From positions 23,390,001-23,454,000 of the forward strand of contig CM076270.1 in assembly GCA_038380795.1 (NCBI GenBank): 64,000 nucleotides of DNA, given 5' to 3'. Source of the DNA: Pyrocephalus nanus (lineage: Eukaryota; Chordata; Aves; Passeriformes; Tyrannidae). Within the stretch, counting starts at the first letter, position 1, and each line of letters opens with the position of its first letter. A model generated the notes under the pieces. The model saw nothing but the letters and a program-made list of their open reading frames with translations. It searched no databases and had not been told where the DNA came from. Both the position numbers and the translations under genes were made by a program. This document shows, piece by piece, positions 47,301 to 60,375 of the stretch.

Positions 47301-50300
47301 AGATGCTAAATTAATTGCACTAACTTTGACTCTTTTTTCTAAGCTTTTCAAAATTTGTGTGTTTGTATTTGAAGGCTCTCCTGGCAGAACAATTTTGGGA
47401 TGCAGTGTCCTGCAATCTGAAAACAGCCTGATCTGTGCAACACACACTTCTTCCACAGACTGAAAGTTGCTGAAAACACTGCTCACCAAACTTGCAGTTA
47501 CCTACTAAGAAACAGTTTCTACTATTTTCTATGAAATGTCTATTTTAACTAGTTAGAAAGGGGAGGGTATAAAGCATCTAACACTGAATTTTCAAACCAG
47601 CAGTCTGGTGTTGTTTTTTTCATATATCAAGGACAGCACAAGCCATAGGCATATGACTAACATGGCAATATTTATTACATTGCACAGCTGCATGATAACA
47701 GCCTGAAAGTTTCAGGCATACCTTGTTCATTTTTAAGAAAAACACTTCAGATGTTGTGCTGCAGTCTGTGCTTTATCATGGACACTTTTTTAATTAAAAT
47801 GACAACATAAACATTTTGTACATATTCGAGTATGACAGACACTCTGAGCCAAACACACCTGGTTTTTTTTTTAACTCCTAAGCTCAGTAGTGATTACACT
47901 TCCTTATAATCTTCATTCGAGGTTTAACTTACTACTGAAGTTACAGCAGAGACAAAGGACAGAAAACAAGCAGGCCAGCCTTGAAGACATGAGAGCTCTC
48001 AGTCTGCACCAGGCCATTTCTCAGCTGAGCTCCACTCTATTTTCCAAAGAGTACCAGGTACTTGGGAGACATCCTAGTGAGTGTGATCATGTAGGTAAAT
48101 TAGAAAGTTAATTCCTCTAATCCAAACCTAAGTGAAAGTCTTGTGTATTAAGCAGAAGGCAGTCTCTAACTAGTACATATATTTATCCAAAGTTCCTACC
48201 TTTGAACATGTCATCATTTCAAACCCCTTCTCTTCCACAAACACCTTGGAGGGTGCAGGAATAGAGCACAAGCAGCAGCATCATTCTTATGCCTGTGCAG
48301 ACCATTTTCATATTAAAAATCAGCACAGAAAACTTAAGGAGTTGGCCAAATATATAGATTGCATCTGCACAAGTTGATACAGACAATTTAAAACTTGACA
48401 TATCGATCACAAATTGTCACAAGTAAAACTTGTCAAATTCTGCTGAAGCAACCTGAGATTGCAGCAGCTTCTCCTCCCTGTCCCACCACAAACACTACTC
48501 CAGTCTATGCAAGTACAAGAACAAAGCAGCTTAGATGACAGCCATCCCAAATTGGTATTTTCAAGTTATTTCCACCTCAAAGCTGAGCCACCAACCTTCC
48601 CAACAACGCAGCACACGCACACACAGAGTGGATGCAACTCTAGTTTCTTGCCATAACCTAGAATACTATTAACTAGTAACAAAATACCTTGATTTTGGAC
48701 ATATCTAAACTCAAGTCAGACATTTAAATCACTATATTCTACAATAGGTTTAAGTTTCTGCTTCTGGCTGCCACAGGTCTGGGCTTGCACCAGTCACTTC
48801 CTGCTTTTGATATCGTCAAGAGAAAGCCCAAACCCCTCTGAAGGAGGCCTTTCAACAAGTCAGATAACACAGAAAGCAGAGATAGGGACTTACAAGCCCC
48901 GACTCAGCAACATCTCACACAAGTTAGGTGAGAATCAGAAGAAATGCAGCAATTTGCATCTCCTCTGCTCGTCACTCCCCGTGATCTCCCAGCAGCATCA
49001 GTGAGGCCGTGGGCACAAAGCTCTGGGTCCTGGAATTCCCTGGTTCAGTTGGTTCACCAGGTTAACATCTTCAGAATGCCCTCCCCTGAGAGACACGACC
49101 AGGGATCCCCACGGGAGCAAGCAACTCTGATGGCACAGCTGTAACATTTGTGACAATACAGCCCGAGGCAGGGGGATGACAATTTACACAGATTTTTGCA
49201 CTTGATTTTTTCTCCTCCTCTTGGCCTTCAGCTGGCGTTTTATGCTAAAGTTGGGCATTTAAAGGTCCTCAATCTAAAGTGATAGAAAAATACAATAAGG
49301 TAGGATTGTCCCTTCATTTTAAAAAACAAACAAATAAAACCAAATCACTACTTAAAAAGACATCCCCTTAGTGCTGACAGGATTTCCAGAGTATTTCTCT
49401 CCTTTCCTAGAGAAACAAAGACCTTTTTTCTCAGGTACTTTTCACAGGACAGCCTTCCTTCCCTATGTCAGTAATGCCAAGAAATGCTATTTTACATCTG
49501 AAGGGATGTAAAAAGACATTCTCAGTGAGGCAGAGTTTAGCAAAGAGTATAAGAACTTTTTGAGGAGAATTACAGCTTCCACCCCACCGGTTTCAAAGCT
49601 GGGTTACAGCAAACACACACTAGAGCAAGAATATTTTTGGCTAAAGTACAGCTACATCTGAAAGATGGAAGGACTTAAAATAATCACAGCTACTCTCAAT
49701 GTTCAAAGGCATAACACTGAGGAAAACAACTGGAAATGAGTGTCTCTGTGAGCCATGGATGCTTAAACATTTGTAACACCTGAAGGTAGCCAGTAACGTT
49801 TAACCTGTAATGATATCAAATCTTGAAATCCCAGTTCAGTAATAACATCAGTAGACTCCAGAAGCAAAAAAGTGGGTTTTTTTTGACAGCAGAACTTGGG
49901 ACACTTGCTACTATTTCCAGGCTCACAGAAGAGAGGTCATTCATTATTTTATTTCAGTTTTGTTAAATCCAAATTGCTGTGAAGTAACATCCAAATAGAA
50001 TGCATCATTGTATGAGTTTAACAGAAAGAATTTGTAATGGTGGAGGACTATTACCCACAAAAGGAAACTATGAAATAAAATGAAAGCTTTATTATTGTTA
50101 CAGCCTTGCTTATTTCCACTTACCTAGCCAGGTGATATGGTTATCTAAACAGACCTGCTCCCTCAAAACTACCCTTTTTTTCCAAACTAGCAAAACTTAC
50201 TGAAGTTCCCTTTCTTCTCCTCTCTCCCTCTCCCAAAACAGTAAGTATGCATCAAAAATCTGGAAGAGTAAATTATTCCAACGAGACACTAGCAATGCTA

Positions 50301-53300
50301 TGAAGCAATAACACCAATCAACACGGAGATGCTTCAGAACTGAACCCCAAAAGTGTTGCTATCAGCCAAGCCTGGGTCAGTTGACAGAAGTCTTGTTCCA
50401 GTTCCTCCCAGAGTGGCACTGGAGAGGAATAGAAGAGGTGAGGGGTGGAAAAAGCACCAAGGCTTAGGTACACACACACCATTACAGAGTAACCAAGAAT
50501 CCTCAGTGCTTTTGTAAAAAAGGGGTTATCTGGAATACTCTATCCCATCACAGCTGGTCTAGGTCAAGAGACATGAGTTCCAACTGAGAAACAGAAGAGG
50601 GCTCTTAGGGGAGTTAACTAATAAAGCCTGTATTATTTAGCCTGGCAGCAAGGTTATAAATCCCTTTTTTTTTTTTAAGTGCCAAGGGTAAAACATCAAG
50701 AGAAGAAAATAATTTAAAAAGAGAGAAGGGTATTGATACAGTTAGCAGGCAAAGAGTTATGAGAAACTTTCAGGCTGGAAATTAGATGACCTTAAATTTT
50801 GAAAATGACATGCTGAAGGAATATCCCAGGAGGAATGGGGAATTAAAAAAGCAAGTATGAAAACACAACCAAGGCATGCACTTAAATTTAACTTTCAGAT
50901 ATCTAAAAAGTAGCTAAGTGATATATCAACAAGATTAGCAAATGATAGTTTTGACATCACAAGGTCTCTTATTAAGCTCCTGGAGAGCCTTCACTGTCCT
51001 TACAGACAACTGATAAGTAGCAAGTTCTGTTGTTCTTCAAGGCAGGGAGATGTTGCTCAGGACTGAGACAACTGGGCAGAAAAATCTCTTTAAAGGCTCA
51101 GTTCCTAGAAAAAGTTTGTTCCCCCACTTTGATCTCTTTGCTAAGGAAGTAACTAGAACACCATTCCCGTCATCACAGCACCCATTCTTTCTCAGAAGGT
51201 ACAAGAACTCAGAGAAGACTCTGCAAAGAAGCAAACCTACATTTTCTGCAATCTGCAAAGTTCTCCTTGTCCTTCTTGTCCCATGGGACCTACCACTGAA
51301 ACTCTGCTGTGAGTGAGGAAAGAAAACTTGTCCCCACAGCTTGTCCTGGGAAGGAGAAGGGGAGGCAGAAGACAGCCCTCCACAAAGCAAGTTATTGCAG
51401 TAAGCAGCGAGTTCTAGGATTTAAAAATAAAAAAACCACAAACCATATCCCAGACTTTTGGACAGGGTTAGTCTGTGCAGAGGTTGTTTATCCAGCTTGA
51501 TCCCTCAATTGCTGTGTCACTCTGTGCCCATATGTTCGGGTTTGATATCTGCCCCATGTGTGGGGCGGGGGGGGCAGGGGGGAACGTGCCCGAGTTGATG
51601 GATTCTGGAAACCAAACCAGCTCCTCCATTTGCTGCAGGGAGCTCCACGTGGAACCAGCAGACAAAAACACAGCAGTGATATCCAAGTGCAACTGAGAAA
51701 TTCTGTAACTGAGTTACTAACAGTCAAGACAACTGATATTTCGGAATGGGTTACGGAACAGATCAAGTCAAAATACTCTTTGAACTCTGCTGTTGGATCA
51801 ATTAGTAATATCATCTGCTATCTGGTTTTGATTTGCCATCTTACTGAGCTGACTTTACAAATAAAACTACATCTTCCAAATAAAACCACATCATTTTGGT
51901 GAAGGAAAACAATACTGCAAATCTGCAAGTCCAAGGAAGAAATCATTTCTTAATTGAAAAGGAACAGCTCTTTGATCAAAACACACTACTCAATTTTATG
52001 AGGCAGGGTAATCTACTTGGCTTACTTCTGATTAAGTTTTTAACACGCTCCAACACCATTAAAATGCAAATAAAATTAATTGCCTTAATACTACAGGTGA
52101 GATCTAACAGGGTTTCCAGTAACTTCGAGTGGATGTGAAACTGCAACAACAAAACAGATCCCACAAACAGAAGCAACAATCAGGCTGCTGAGAACAGGTT
52201 GAGGGAGTTGACAAAGAGTTTCTGTGACACTACAGGTGTTACCAGCAGGAATCACAGTTAGTGTGCAAGTGTGACATCTCAATCTGAAAGAATCTCAGAC
52301 TTCACTCAGTACATAAAGCAAAGAGTTTTAAAAACTAGATGATACAACTACATTGTTTATCCACTGACCTGTTACCAAGAGGAATCTGCTTTATTTAAGT
52401 GACAAGCACGGTTTTGACACCTTTTGGCTAAGCCTGTGACAGAGGAAAAAGCCTGGAGCACCCAGGGAATCCACTTTACTCCAAGCAGCCTCTAAAAGCC
52501 ATGAGGTATAACAACAAGTGTGTCCACTGCATTGTATTTTGGAAGTGACAGATTAAGATGACTTTGCCTGTGGAGTCTCAGAGGTGACTGTATTATTAAG
52601 TGTACGCTCAAAAATTAACATCACTACATCTCTATTTACTTCAAGTTTCTAAATACACAGCTCTCAGGTTCTAGCCTACTTCAGTTCTTCTGCACACAGC
52701 ACAGGGAATCTTCAGTGCCCACTCTGTTCCAACTCCAGTTCACTTTAGACAGTATGTAAAGAACCCCTCAGCTTTAAAAAAAAAAAAAAAGCATGACCAC
52801 AGTGCTTGAGTATTTCAACATTAATAGAAGGCATTTAAGTGGTGCTGTTCCTTCACACACTAAATTTCATAAAATTCACCTTTCCTCTTCAGTTACTCTG
52901 AAGAGAGCTCAGTTTCCACTCACTCCACGAAGCAATTATATGATTGAGGTGTGCAGCAGCATTTCTCTTAAAATGCTTCTTCCAAACCCAAAGAGTGCTG
53001 ATGAAAGTCCTGAGGGGCTGTCAAGAGTCCAGGATAAAACATGGCTGTGTTCAGTTGCAAGTCTACAAACATGCAGCAGAACTGTATCAACTCAAAGCTG
53101 CCACACGAGAAATTTGAAGAACGCATATTTGTTATCTTATTTTTGGCAAAGAAATGGATTTGTTCCTCTGCCAGGTTTCTTGTAACTCAGGAGGGGAATG
53201 AAACTAACTTCTTTTATCCACAATCTTATGGTATAATGCAGTTGGTAATTTTTATTAGTAGTCTTTTATAGTAGAAAGTTATCAGCTAAATACAACAGGC

Positions 53301-53890
53301 AGAAGGTCTCTAAAGCACAATTTTTAACACTGGGAATCCTGGCTTAAAGTTTGCCAAAGTTATGCAGCTTCCATCACTGCCATTAATTGAGATTTAGCTG
53401 AAATTGTGTTTTCTCCAGCTATTTAACTCCAAGATCCCAAACCTACCTATCCAGGCATGCAGCTTCTTCTCAGGTGCTGTTCACTCAGGTTTATTCACAC
53501 AGTTTGATTACAACTGCATGTTCTTGTTCAAGTGAGCGATTTCCTACCTTCTCTTCACCCTGTACAGTGGATGAGTTCATCAAGCCATCACACCTGAAGC
53601 AACTGCAAAGCTCAAAACAAGTCAAGTTTTAGGGAGAAGTTACAGTTCCCAGTCAGTAACTCGATTACTAACAAAGGATATCCTCAACAGAAAGAGGAAG
53701 AAAACTCTCACTCTCTAAGGAAGAATTCCAATTTAATATTCAGCATACAGCCAATTAATATGCACCTTCAGTTCCTTTCTTCATTAGTTCTCTGTAAATG
53801 CACAGCCACATCTCACCTGTGATCAGGAGATTCAGTTACCTTGCACACACCTTCCAGGACACGACACTCTCTACACTGAATAAGCTAATT

Positions 53891-53941
53891 ACATAAGGGA
53901 TTTGACACATCTTAACACATGAGGGATTTAACCACATCTTA
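53891..53941. repeat. imperfect tandem duplication, two 25-base units
   Basis: Unit one 'acataagggatttgacacat' plus 'ctta' is followed by unit two 'acatgagggatttaaccaca' plus 'tctta'. They differ at a few positions. In intron 1, no known function. Confidence 0.7.
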
Positions 53942-55334
53942 CAATATTACCTTGTCCAAAAACACACATCTACCACATATTCCACACAGGCAGCTTCTCC
54001 TCACTAACTCCAAGAGTTAAGGAATGCAACTAATAATTATACCAGTATCAAGGACATTTGAGTCCCTTGGTAGATGGGAGGGATGCAGGTGGGTGCTTTT
54101 TCTCTTCTTTAGGACTGGGGGGAGGCAGGCAGGGGGGATGCTGAAGTCCACCACCACCAGTGTCACTATGCATTGTTTCCATCTTTCCTGGTTTGGTGCC
54201 TCAACTCATTCATGTTGCTCCTGCTCCTACAAAAAAAACCCATCCTTTCAACTCAGAAGATACTACAGAAGAGTGTATTTGTTATTTCCTTGTTTATTTA
54301 CCTGCACTTCCACTTTTCCATCTCAGCAGTCTTGGACTAGAGCAGAGGTTCAGGAGAGACTTCAAGCACAGAAAAGCCCACAGGACAGAGAGAATTTCTC
54401 CCACCCAGAGCTGATAAGACAAACCATAACACGCTCAAAGTAAGGCAAGTAAGACACAAGTCAGACATGGAAAAAGATGAGGGAAAACAAAACACCATAC
54501 TTGCCTTCTAAAACAAAGATAGCTTAAGACTAGATCTTGGGGCACAAGTTTGTCACAGACCTATTTTTCCTAACAGTTTTACCTTTAATAACTACTCCTG
54601 AAAAATCAAAGTAAAAAAAAAAAGACAGTTACTGCTCTGCATTAATTATAATTGCTATCAGCCATGCTTCAAATCTAAGGGAGGTGCACATTGCTGGTGT
54701 TGAGTTTAATGCCTATCTCAGGAATAGACAGCCCTCTCAGACTTTAACACCTTTGTTCTCAAAAAACATACGTACACCAAAAAATAACATGTCTGTATTC
54801 TTTCACTTCCATCTTTACTAAAGTCTAGCAAAGCTCTGCCCTCCTTTCCAGTGAGTTTATTTATTTGGATGCCACGCACTGGAACAAAGGTTGGCAGTAC
54901 CAAGTTGCTCTGACATGACATAAACTTGGCCTTTCAGATCTCAAAACACCTTTCTTGTTCACCAAGTCGCAGGGACCTCAGCTTCCATTTTGAAATACCG
55001 AACTGCTCCCTACAACTCAAGGTTTGCATTCCAGAAGGTGACTCAGACCCTTTCATACCTTTTATGAAGGTCAGATCTTTGCAGTTCAGTACGTGCACTT
55101 TATTGTGGGCACTATTAGAGCAGAGCATTCAGAAAACACTCCGAAAGTGGGATTTCTCCCCTGCCCCATGAGCCAGCACTGCATTACTACACACTGCATT
55201 ATCCTTCCACTCTCTTCTCCACACACAGGTTGTAGGTTTGTTGGGTTTTTCCTCTTTCTCACTCAAGAAAATGGAGCTCTTTTTATCAGTTGTGATCAGT
55301 GACAAACTTTATTCAAGGGTAGATAAAGTCAAAT

Positions 55335-55390
55335 GGGAAAGGGCCAAGTAACTTCCAAGGTCCTTTCCAAACTGGCTTACTCCGTGAATC
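55335..55390 (+). mobile_element. possible CR1 3'-tail remnant
   Basis: 'aacttccaaggtcctttcca' followed by 'aactggcttactccgtgaat' resembles a decayed CR1 3' end in plus orientation. The match is short and imperfect. Confidence 0.3.
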
Positions 55391-56303
55391 TTGACAAGAG
55401 AGGATTTTCTGGAGCAACTGTGGCTTGAACATCATTGTTCATGCATGACAACTGCTTCTTCAATATGAAGTCCACTATTAGATCACCATGATAAAATTTA
55501 ATTATGCACCTAACTCTGCTATTTTTCCAATATAAAAGCCTTCCCTTCCACTCTCTACTGCTCTTACAAGGCAGTTTGCTGCCATATTTGCTCTGAGGAC
55601 ACTCATGAGTCAAGACTGGCAACAGTCAGGGCCAGTGAGAGCAAACAGGTTGGTTCTGAGTGCTCCAACCCCGCTGCCAGACACAACTGCAGGAGAACAT
55701 GACTGCATATTTACACAGGCACATTCTACTGACTTGATGGCAGGATTAGGAGGACAATTGCTCCTCAAAACTCAACTCTGAATAAAGCAACCACTGCTGG
55801 AATCTGAAAGCAGGCAGTGGAGGAGCCAGTTGGCTTAGCCCTGCCTGTCACACAGACTGTACACTTGACATGTAGCTAGAATGCCTTGATTTATGGAAGA
55901 TTGATTAACTTTAAAGCACAAATTCAGCATTTTGTTAAAAAAAAAAAAAAAAAGGACATCCTGAAACAAGCAGCTACATACAAGCATTTTTTTCATTACT
56001 GATCACCAGTGAGAAGCCTGAAAATAGTTTTGCTCCTTGAAAAGCACTTTATTTCATGTAAATTGGGGACAAAAATACATCAGGAGGAAAAAAGAGTTAA
56101 TGTGGCTTTGTTTTGCTGCTACCAACCTCACACCCTAAGCTAAAACTGAGCTATGAAAACAATCAGGAAGAGGTTGCTTCATATACTGCCATAAATCTGT
56201 TATGATACTACATGGATTAAAATATGAAGAGTAAATTCCAAATAAGTATTACTTCTTCAGAAAAATAAACCTACTGACCCAAAGGCAAACTGTTGCTCTT
56301 AAA

Positions 56304-56330
56304 ATAAAAATAAATTAATAAATAAATAAG
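56304..56330. repeat. A/T-rich (AAAT)-type simple repeat
   Basis: An 'aaataaaaataaattaataaataaataag' style tract, imperfect AAAT units, in intron 1. Confidence 0.75.
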
Positions 56331-56402
56331 CCAAACCAACACAGATGTCCTCCTGTCTTCAGGGTCAGTAATGAAGGGGCAGTGACAGCTTGGTGAAGAG
56401 TG

Positions 56403-56567
56403 TTAAGAGTCCCCAAAGTGCTTTACAGGAGGGTCACTAATTTGCCAGGTGATGAACAGGACAATGATCATCCAGCAGGCCAGCAGGAGATGGGTGATGT
56501 TTTTGACAATGCAGTAGCACACCATGGTGTACAACTTTGGGATCTGATTATACTGTGCCACAATAAT
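56403..56567 (-). other. short open frame with membrane-helix-like segment
   Basis: The minus-strand frame is open for 54 codons between stops. From the Met at 56525 it encodes 40 residues starting MVCYCIVKN, followed by the hydrophobic run THLLLACWMIIVLFITW and a polar tail ending VKHFGDS. Such a run would suit one transmembrane helix. I do not recognise the family. It could be a fragment of a retrocopy, an unknown exon, or chance. It lies in TRIP12 intron 1 on the same strand. No clear splice acceptor fits directly upstream. Confidence 0.2.
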
Positions 56568-59371
56568 TCAGCTTCAGTGTGACAAAAGACAGACTCACCA
56601 TCAGGAGTGTTCTACAGGCTGCTTACTAATGAGCTTGTTGGAAAATATAGCATGGCCTATAAATGTAAGATGAACACAGAGAGTTCTGAGATTCACTTAC
56701 GCTGCAAATTAAGTACAAACATGTAGTTTAGCCAAACAGTAACTTTCCTACTTATCCTGCAGCTTCGTTGCTTAAAAACAAAAGGAATTTAGTCAGGTTA
56801 TGTATCTGGACTGTCATGGAGTAAATACCTGTACTTATCAGTGCTGAAGGACCCCCACAAAAACTCCTCATGTCTCCACTCATGGCACTAAAGCCAAATG
56901 CATTATGTTTCTGCTACCCTGCTGCAGAAAAAACAGTGTCTTTGTTGCCTGCAGCTGTAGGCCTCAAAATCAGGAATGATGTTATAAGCACAATGTTTTT
57001 TCTGTAATATTTACATTCTGGTTTTGAAAACAAACAGTTAAAACCCCATATAACAAAGAAAATTCAAAAAAATGAATTTGTGCATGATTCCTGATTGGGA
57101 ATGCCAGTTCTGATAACTCATTTACTGGGAAGATGCAGGTTGTTTCCCTAATGGTCACTCTGGCCTGCTGAACTTTTGCAAGACATCAAAAGACTCCATT
57201 TTCACAAGCTCTTACTCAACAGGTCAGCCCTCCTACTGAAGTAGATCTGCTGTATTAATAAGTAGGAATGTCACACTGTGGGTGACCTACAAATTTTCTA
57301 CTAACAGATAAGACATGTTTAGGAACCTATGGAACCATCTGGAGACTGAAGACTTAAATGCTGTTAATTCAAGTTTACTGCTCACACTTTTTGCAGAAAG
57401 ACCCTAGGAATGGGGAAAAAAAAACCCTGACTACCTATATTTCTAACACAATAGAATACACCAAACAATAAAAACTAAAAATACTTTTTCAGTTTAAGAC
57501 CAAAACCAGTGTATATGCAGAACTGAGCCATTCACAATCAACTGCATTTTACAAATATAGAAACTATTACCAGTTAAAAACATAAAACTTCTGAAAACCT
57601 GAAGTATTATTTACAGAATTTACTCAGCAAAACGGTTTTTAAACTTAAACATACTATTGATATCAGCTGCAAAAACTGAAATACCAATATTTGCATTAAC
57701 ACATTTGATTCCTATCAATATTTATTAAATAGGCTACCAAACAATAGAAAGCTATACAGGCATTTTTCAAGTACTGCTTTCATGCCCATTATGCACATTT
57801 TTATATATTTATGTGAAATAAAATGTTCAAAAACTTTTAGTTTGATGAAAAACTTAATAAATCACAGAAATTAAAAAAAAAAAGGGAAAAAAGCAGCACT
57901 GTTCAATTAGAACTCTAGTCTTGGGAATGGGAGAAAAGAGAAAGAGCTGCAAAGAATAGACTATACAAGAGACAAACGGAAGTAATCACAGCAATGCTTA
58001 CTGGCTTTTAAAGTCTTACAAAAGTACACCCACAGTGGCAGCTCCCCTAAGAAAATCCTGCAAAATTAATTTAAGTGTTCAGGATTCCTCTTCTTTCTCA
58101 TTATCGTAGATGTAATTCAGATTTATCAGGTGGCAACCACTAAACTCCTCTTTCTGACAGCCTTTAAAGCACCAGGAAGCTCAATATTCAGAATACACAC
58201 AATACATTAGCTGTGAAAGTTACCCTGTTTGAGCAAAGTTTTGCATTACAGTGTTAGAAGCTCTGCATCAATATTATTTCTGCTGAACAAGGCAGGAAAT
58301 AAAAAAAAAATAATAAAAAAAAAAACAACTCAACAGTCTTTTGGGGGAGAAAAAAAGTATTTCAAATAAAAATTATTACTGGATTGCTACACGTTATAAA
58401 AACACTCCCAAAACAAACTGCACGCTCTCTAAAAAACGTTCTTAAGTTGCACGCCAGACTCACAGAATAAATTTAGGCCAGTACCAAGCACTCATTTCTT
58501 CCCCGTGTGTAAATGCGACACAATCAGGCCTCACACGCAGGCCTCTCTCCCCAACACAGGCAGGACCTTTGTTCGATACGCCGATGTTTTTCCCTCAGAG
58601 CCCTTGACATAACTTTCCATTCTTTCCCCCCTCTTCATTTTCCGGCCGCCCGTCCGGGCTCGGGGCCGGCCGAGCCGTGCGGAGCCCCGGAGAGCCCGGA
58701 GAGCGCTCGGGAAGGGGAAGGGGGAACAATAAAAAAGTTGGACACAGGAAGACGGGCCTGCAGGGCTGTCGAGAGCCCCGGCCTCGGATCCTCTGCCAGC
58801 CCCCGAGCCCGGGGGCACCGCCGGGACCATCCCCTCCCCTCCGTGTGCCACCAGCACCCCAAAAGCTGCCCCCCTGCCCAGCCCCCCGGGGAAGGAGGAA
58901 GAGCCAGGCAGGAAAGGCAGAACCCAGCGTTTGATCAGCCTCCAAGTACGACGCATTATGCAAGCAAACGCCGAGGAGCAGGCAACTTGCTTCTCGGCTG
59001 AAAACAAGAAAAACATCGGCTAGGACATTTGGCTGCGAAAATAAACCCCCCTACCTCCCGTGGGCAGCCAGCCCTGGGGCTCCGACCCCACGGGTGCCTC
59101 TGTTCAATGCCCACCTTCTTCCTCCCCCCCAAAAAAAAACCTTGGGAAATATGGACGTCGGCCGATTATTTGGCATTTTTATCGAGCCGGGCAGGGAGGA
59201 AAGAAAGAGGAATTGCTGGGTTTTTTCCTTTAAGATACTCGATAGCTCCTTTAGGGGAAAAAAATAAAAAGGAGGTGGGGGGTGGGAGTGGAGGAAAGAA
59301 AGGGCCATTGGGGGAAAGGGGGCCCAGCGGAGTGGGGGAAGGAAGACGGGGAAGGGCATCGAAATCGGCAC

Positions 59372-59395
59372 GGCAGTGTCAACACTGACACTGCC
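59372..59395. repeat. perfect 10-bp inverted repeat with 4-base loop
   Basis: GGCAGTGTCA, loop ACAC, TGACACTGCC. The arms are perfectly complementary. It lies in the CpG island, about 420 bases into TRIP12 intron 1. A nested shorter palindrome (CAGTGT and ACACTG around CA) is also possible. It could form a cruciform or RNA hairpin; no function is shown. Confidence 0.85.
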
Positions 59396-59811
59396 CTTTT
59401 GTATCGGCAGCCACGCAGGGCCCGCGGAGGGGCGGCCCGGCACAGCCGAGGGGCGAGGGCTGTCCCCGCAGCGGGCCCGGGCACTGCCTGGCCATTTTGT
59501 CAGCTGCATTTCCACCCCTTTCCTCGGCGGCGAGGGCCCCACTGCCCCCCTCCGGGCCACCCCACACACACTCACCAGCGCGGCGCCGTGTCGTTCCCAG
59601 CTCCCCCTCGCCCCCCCTCCTCTGCAACAATGCTCCGGGATGGCGCCGCTCCCCTCCCCCTGCCCCGGGCCGCCAGGAAGGGCAGCTCGACTAATGCCGG
59701 CGATGACACAACAGGCCCTGCCCGGAGGCTGTCGAGGGGCCCAGCGAGCGCCCCGCCGCCCCGCGCCCGCCCCCGCGGCGCCCCCCGAGCGAGCGGCGGG
59801 GCCCCGGGTAC

Positions 59812-59930
59812 CTAGTTTGTCCCGGTGCGGCCTCCGCAGACGCTCCGTGCCTCGCTCCTCCCGGCAGCAGCCGCCTCGCTTCCCTTCAATTATCAGCTGA
59901 AGCCGCAGCACCGAGCGGCGCCTCGTCCGC
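59812..59930 (-). other. TRIP12: TRIP12 5' non-coding exon 1 (5' end uncertain)
   Basis: A GT donor lies at 59811-59810 (exon ends GACAAACTAG, then GTACCC), inside the CpG island and upstream of the coding exon with a strong acceptor at 34471. TRIP12 in mammals also begins with a non-coding exon in a CpG island. The transcription start cannot be read, so the right border is a guess. If transcription starts above 59911, the exon carries an upstream ATG at 59911 that opens 33 codons and continues across the splice. The exon is inferred from the donor and position, not from protein similarity. Confidence 0.55.
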
Positions 59931-60333
59931 CGCCTCCGCCGCCGAACCCCTTCCAGCGGCGCGAGGGGGAGGCCCCGGGACTACTTTCTCCCGGCGCCGG
60001 GGCCCCGCCGGGGCCCGCACGCCCCCCGGGCCGGCGGGCGGCCCCTGCCCCGGCTGCCGCCCCCCGCGTAGCCCCCGCCGCGGCCCGGCCCCGGGCCCGC
60101 TCGGTGCGCTCGGCGGGGCCGCTGCGGGCGGCCGGTATCCCTCCGCCGGGGTCGTCACCCCGGGTTCGCGAGAATGTCCGCCCTCGGGGCGGGCGGGGCG
60201 CGGCCGGGCCGCGGGTCTGCGCTGGCACCGGCGGCGGGCTCGGACCCTGCCCGGCACGGCGGCGCCGCCGGGGCTGCTCCTTTAAGAGAGGGCCGGGCCC
60301 GCCGTGACCCCGCGCGATGTCCGCCCCTTCCTG

Positions 60334-60347
60334 GTTGCCATGGGGAC
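60334..60347. promoter_or_regulatory. RFX X-box-like site
   Basis: GTTGCCATGGGGAC has a perfect left half of the X-box (GTTGCC), the AT spacer, and a right half with two mismatches to GGCAAC. It lies 14 bases left of the YY1 element. It may be a one-sided RFX site; with one imperfect arm the call is moderate. Confidence 0.35.
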
Positions 60348-60361
60348 CGCCCGCCGGCGTC

Positions 60362-60375
60362 CAAAATGGCGGCGG
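60362..60375 (+). promoter_or_regulatory. YY1-type initiator element
   Basis: The bases CAAAATGGCGGCGG match the YY1 consensus AANATGGCGGC. In housekeeping promoters this element usually sits just downstream of the start site in the sense direction, so its plus orientation suggests a rightward start near 60.35 kb for the divergent gene. The motif is read directly; binding is inferred. Confidence 0.6.

Larger units (their letters stand above)
34472..59811 (-). other. TRIP12: TRIP12 intron 1 (25.3 kb)
   Basis: Mostly AT-rich non-coding DNA. Contents seen: an LTR fragment at 37.0-37.5 kb, small CR1 3'-end remnants at 34.7, 40.5 and possibly 55.35 kb, A-rich runs (43.4, 52.8, 55.9, 58.3 kb), minor tandem repeats at 44.4 and 53.9 kb, an AT-rich block at 57.4-57.9 kb, and a short minus-strand frame with a membrane-helix-like segment at 56.4-56.6 kb. 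No further TRIP12 coding exon was recognised. The open frames of 60-200 codons here show no family resemblance. Confidence 0.85.

Noticed and set aside
52793..53185. A 130-codon plus-strand frame in intron 1
   Set aside because: No domain, low-complexity pattern or family resemblance, no clear splice sites, and AT-rich intron composition.
59372..59395. A microRNA hairpin (one arm shares bases with the miR-34 seed region)
   Set aside because: A 10-bp stem with a 4-base loop is far too short for a microRNA precursor, and the flanks do not extend the pairing.
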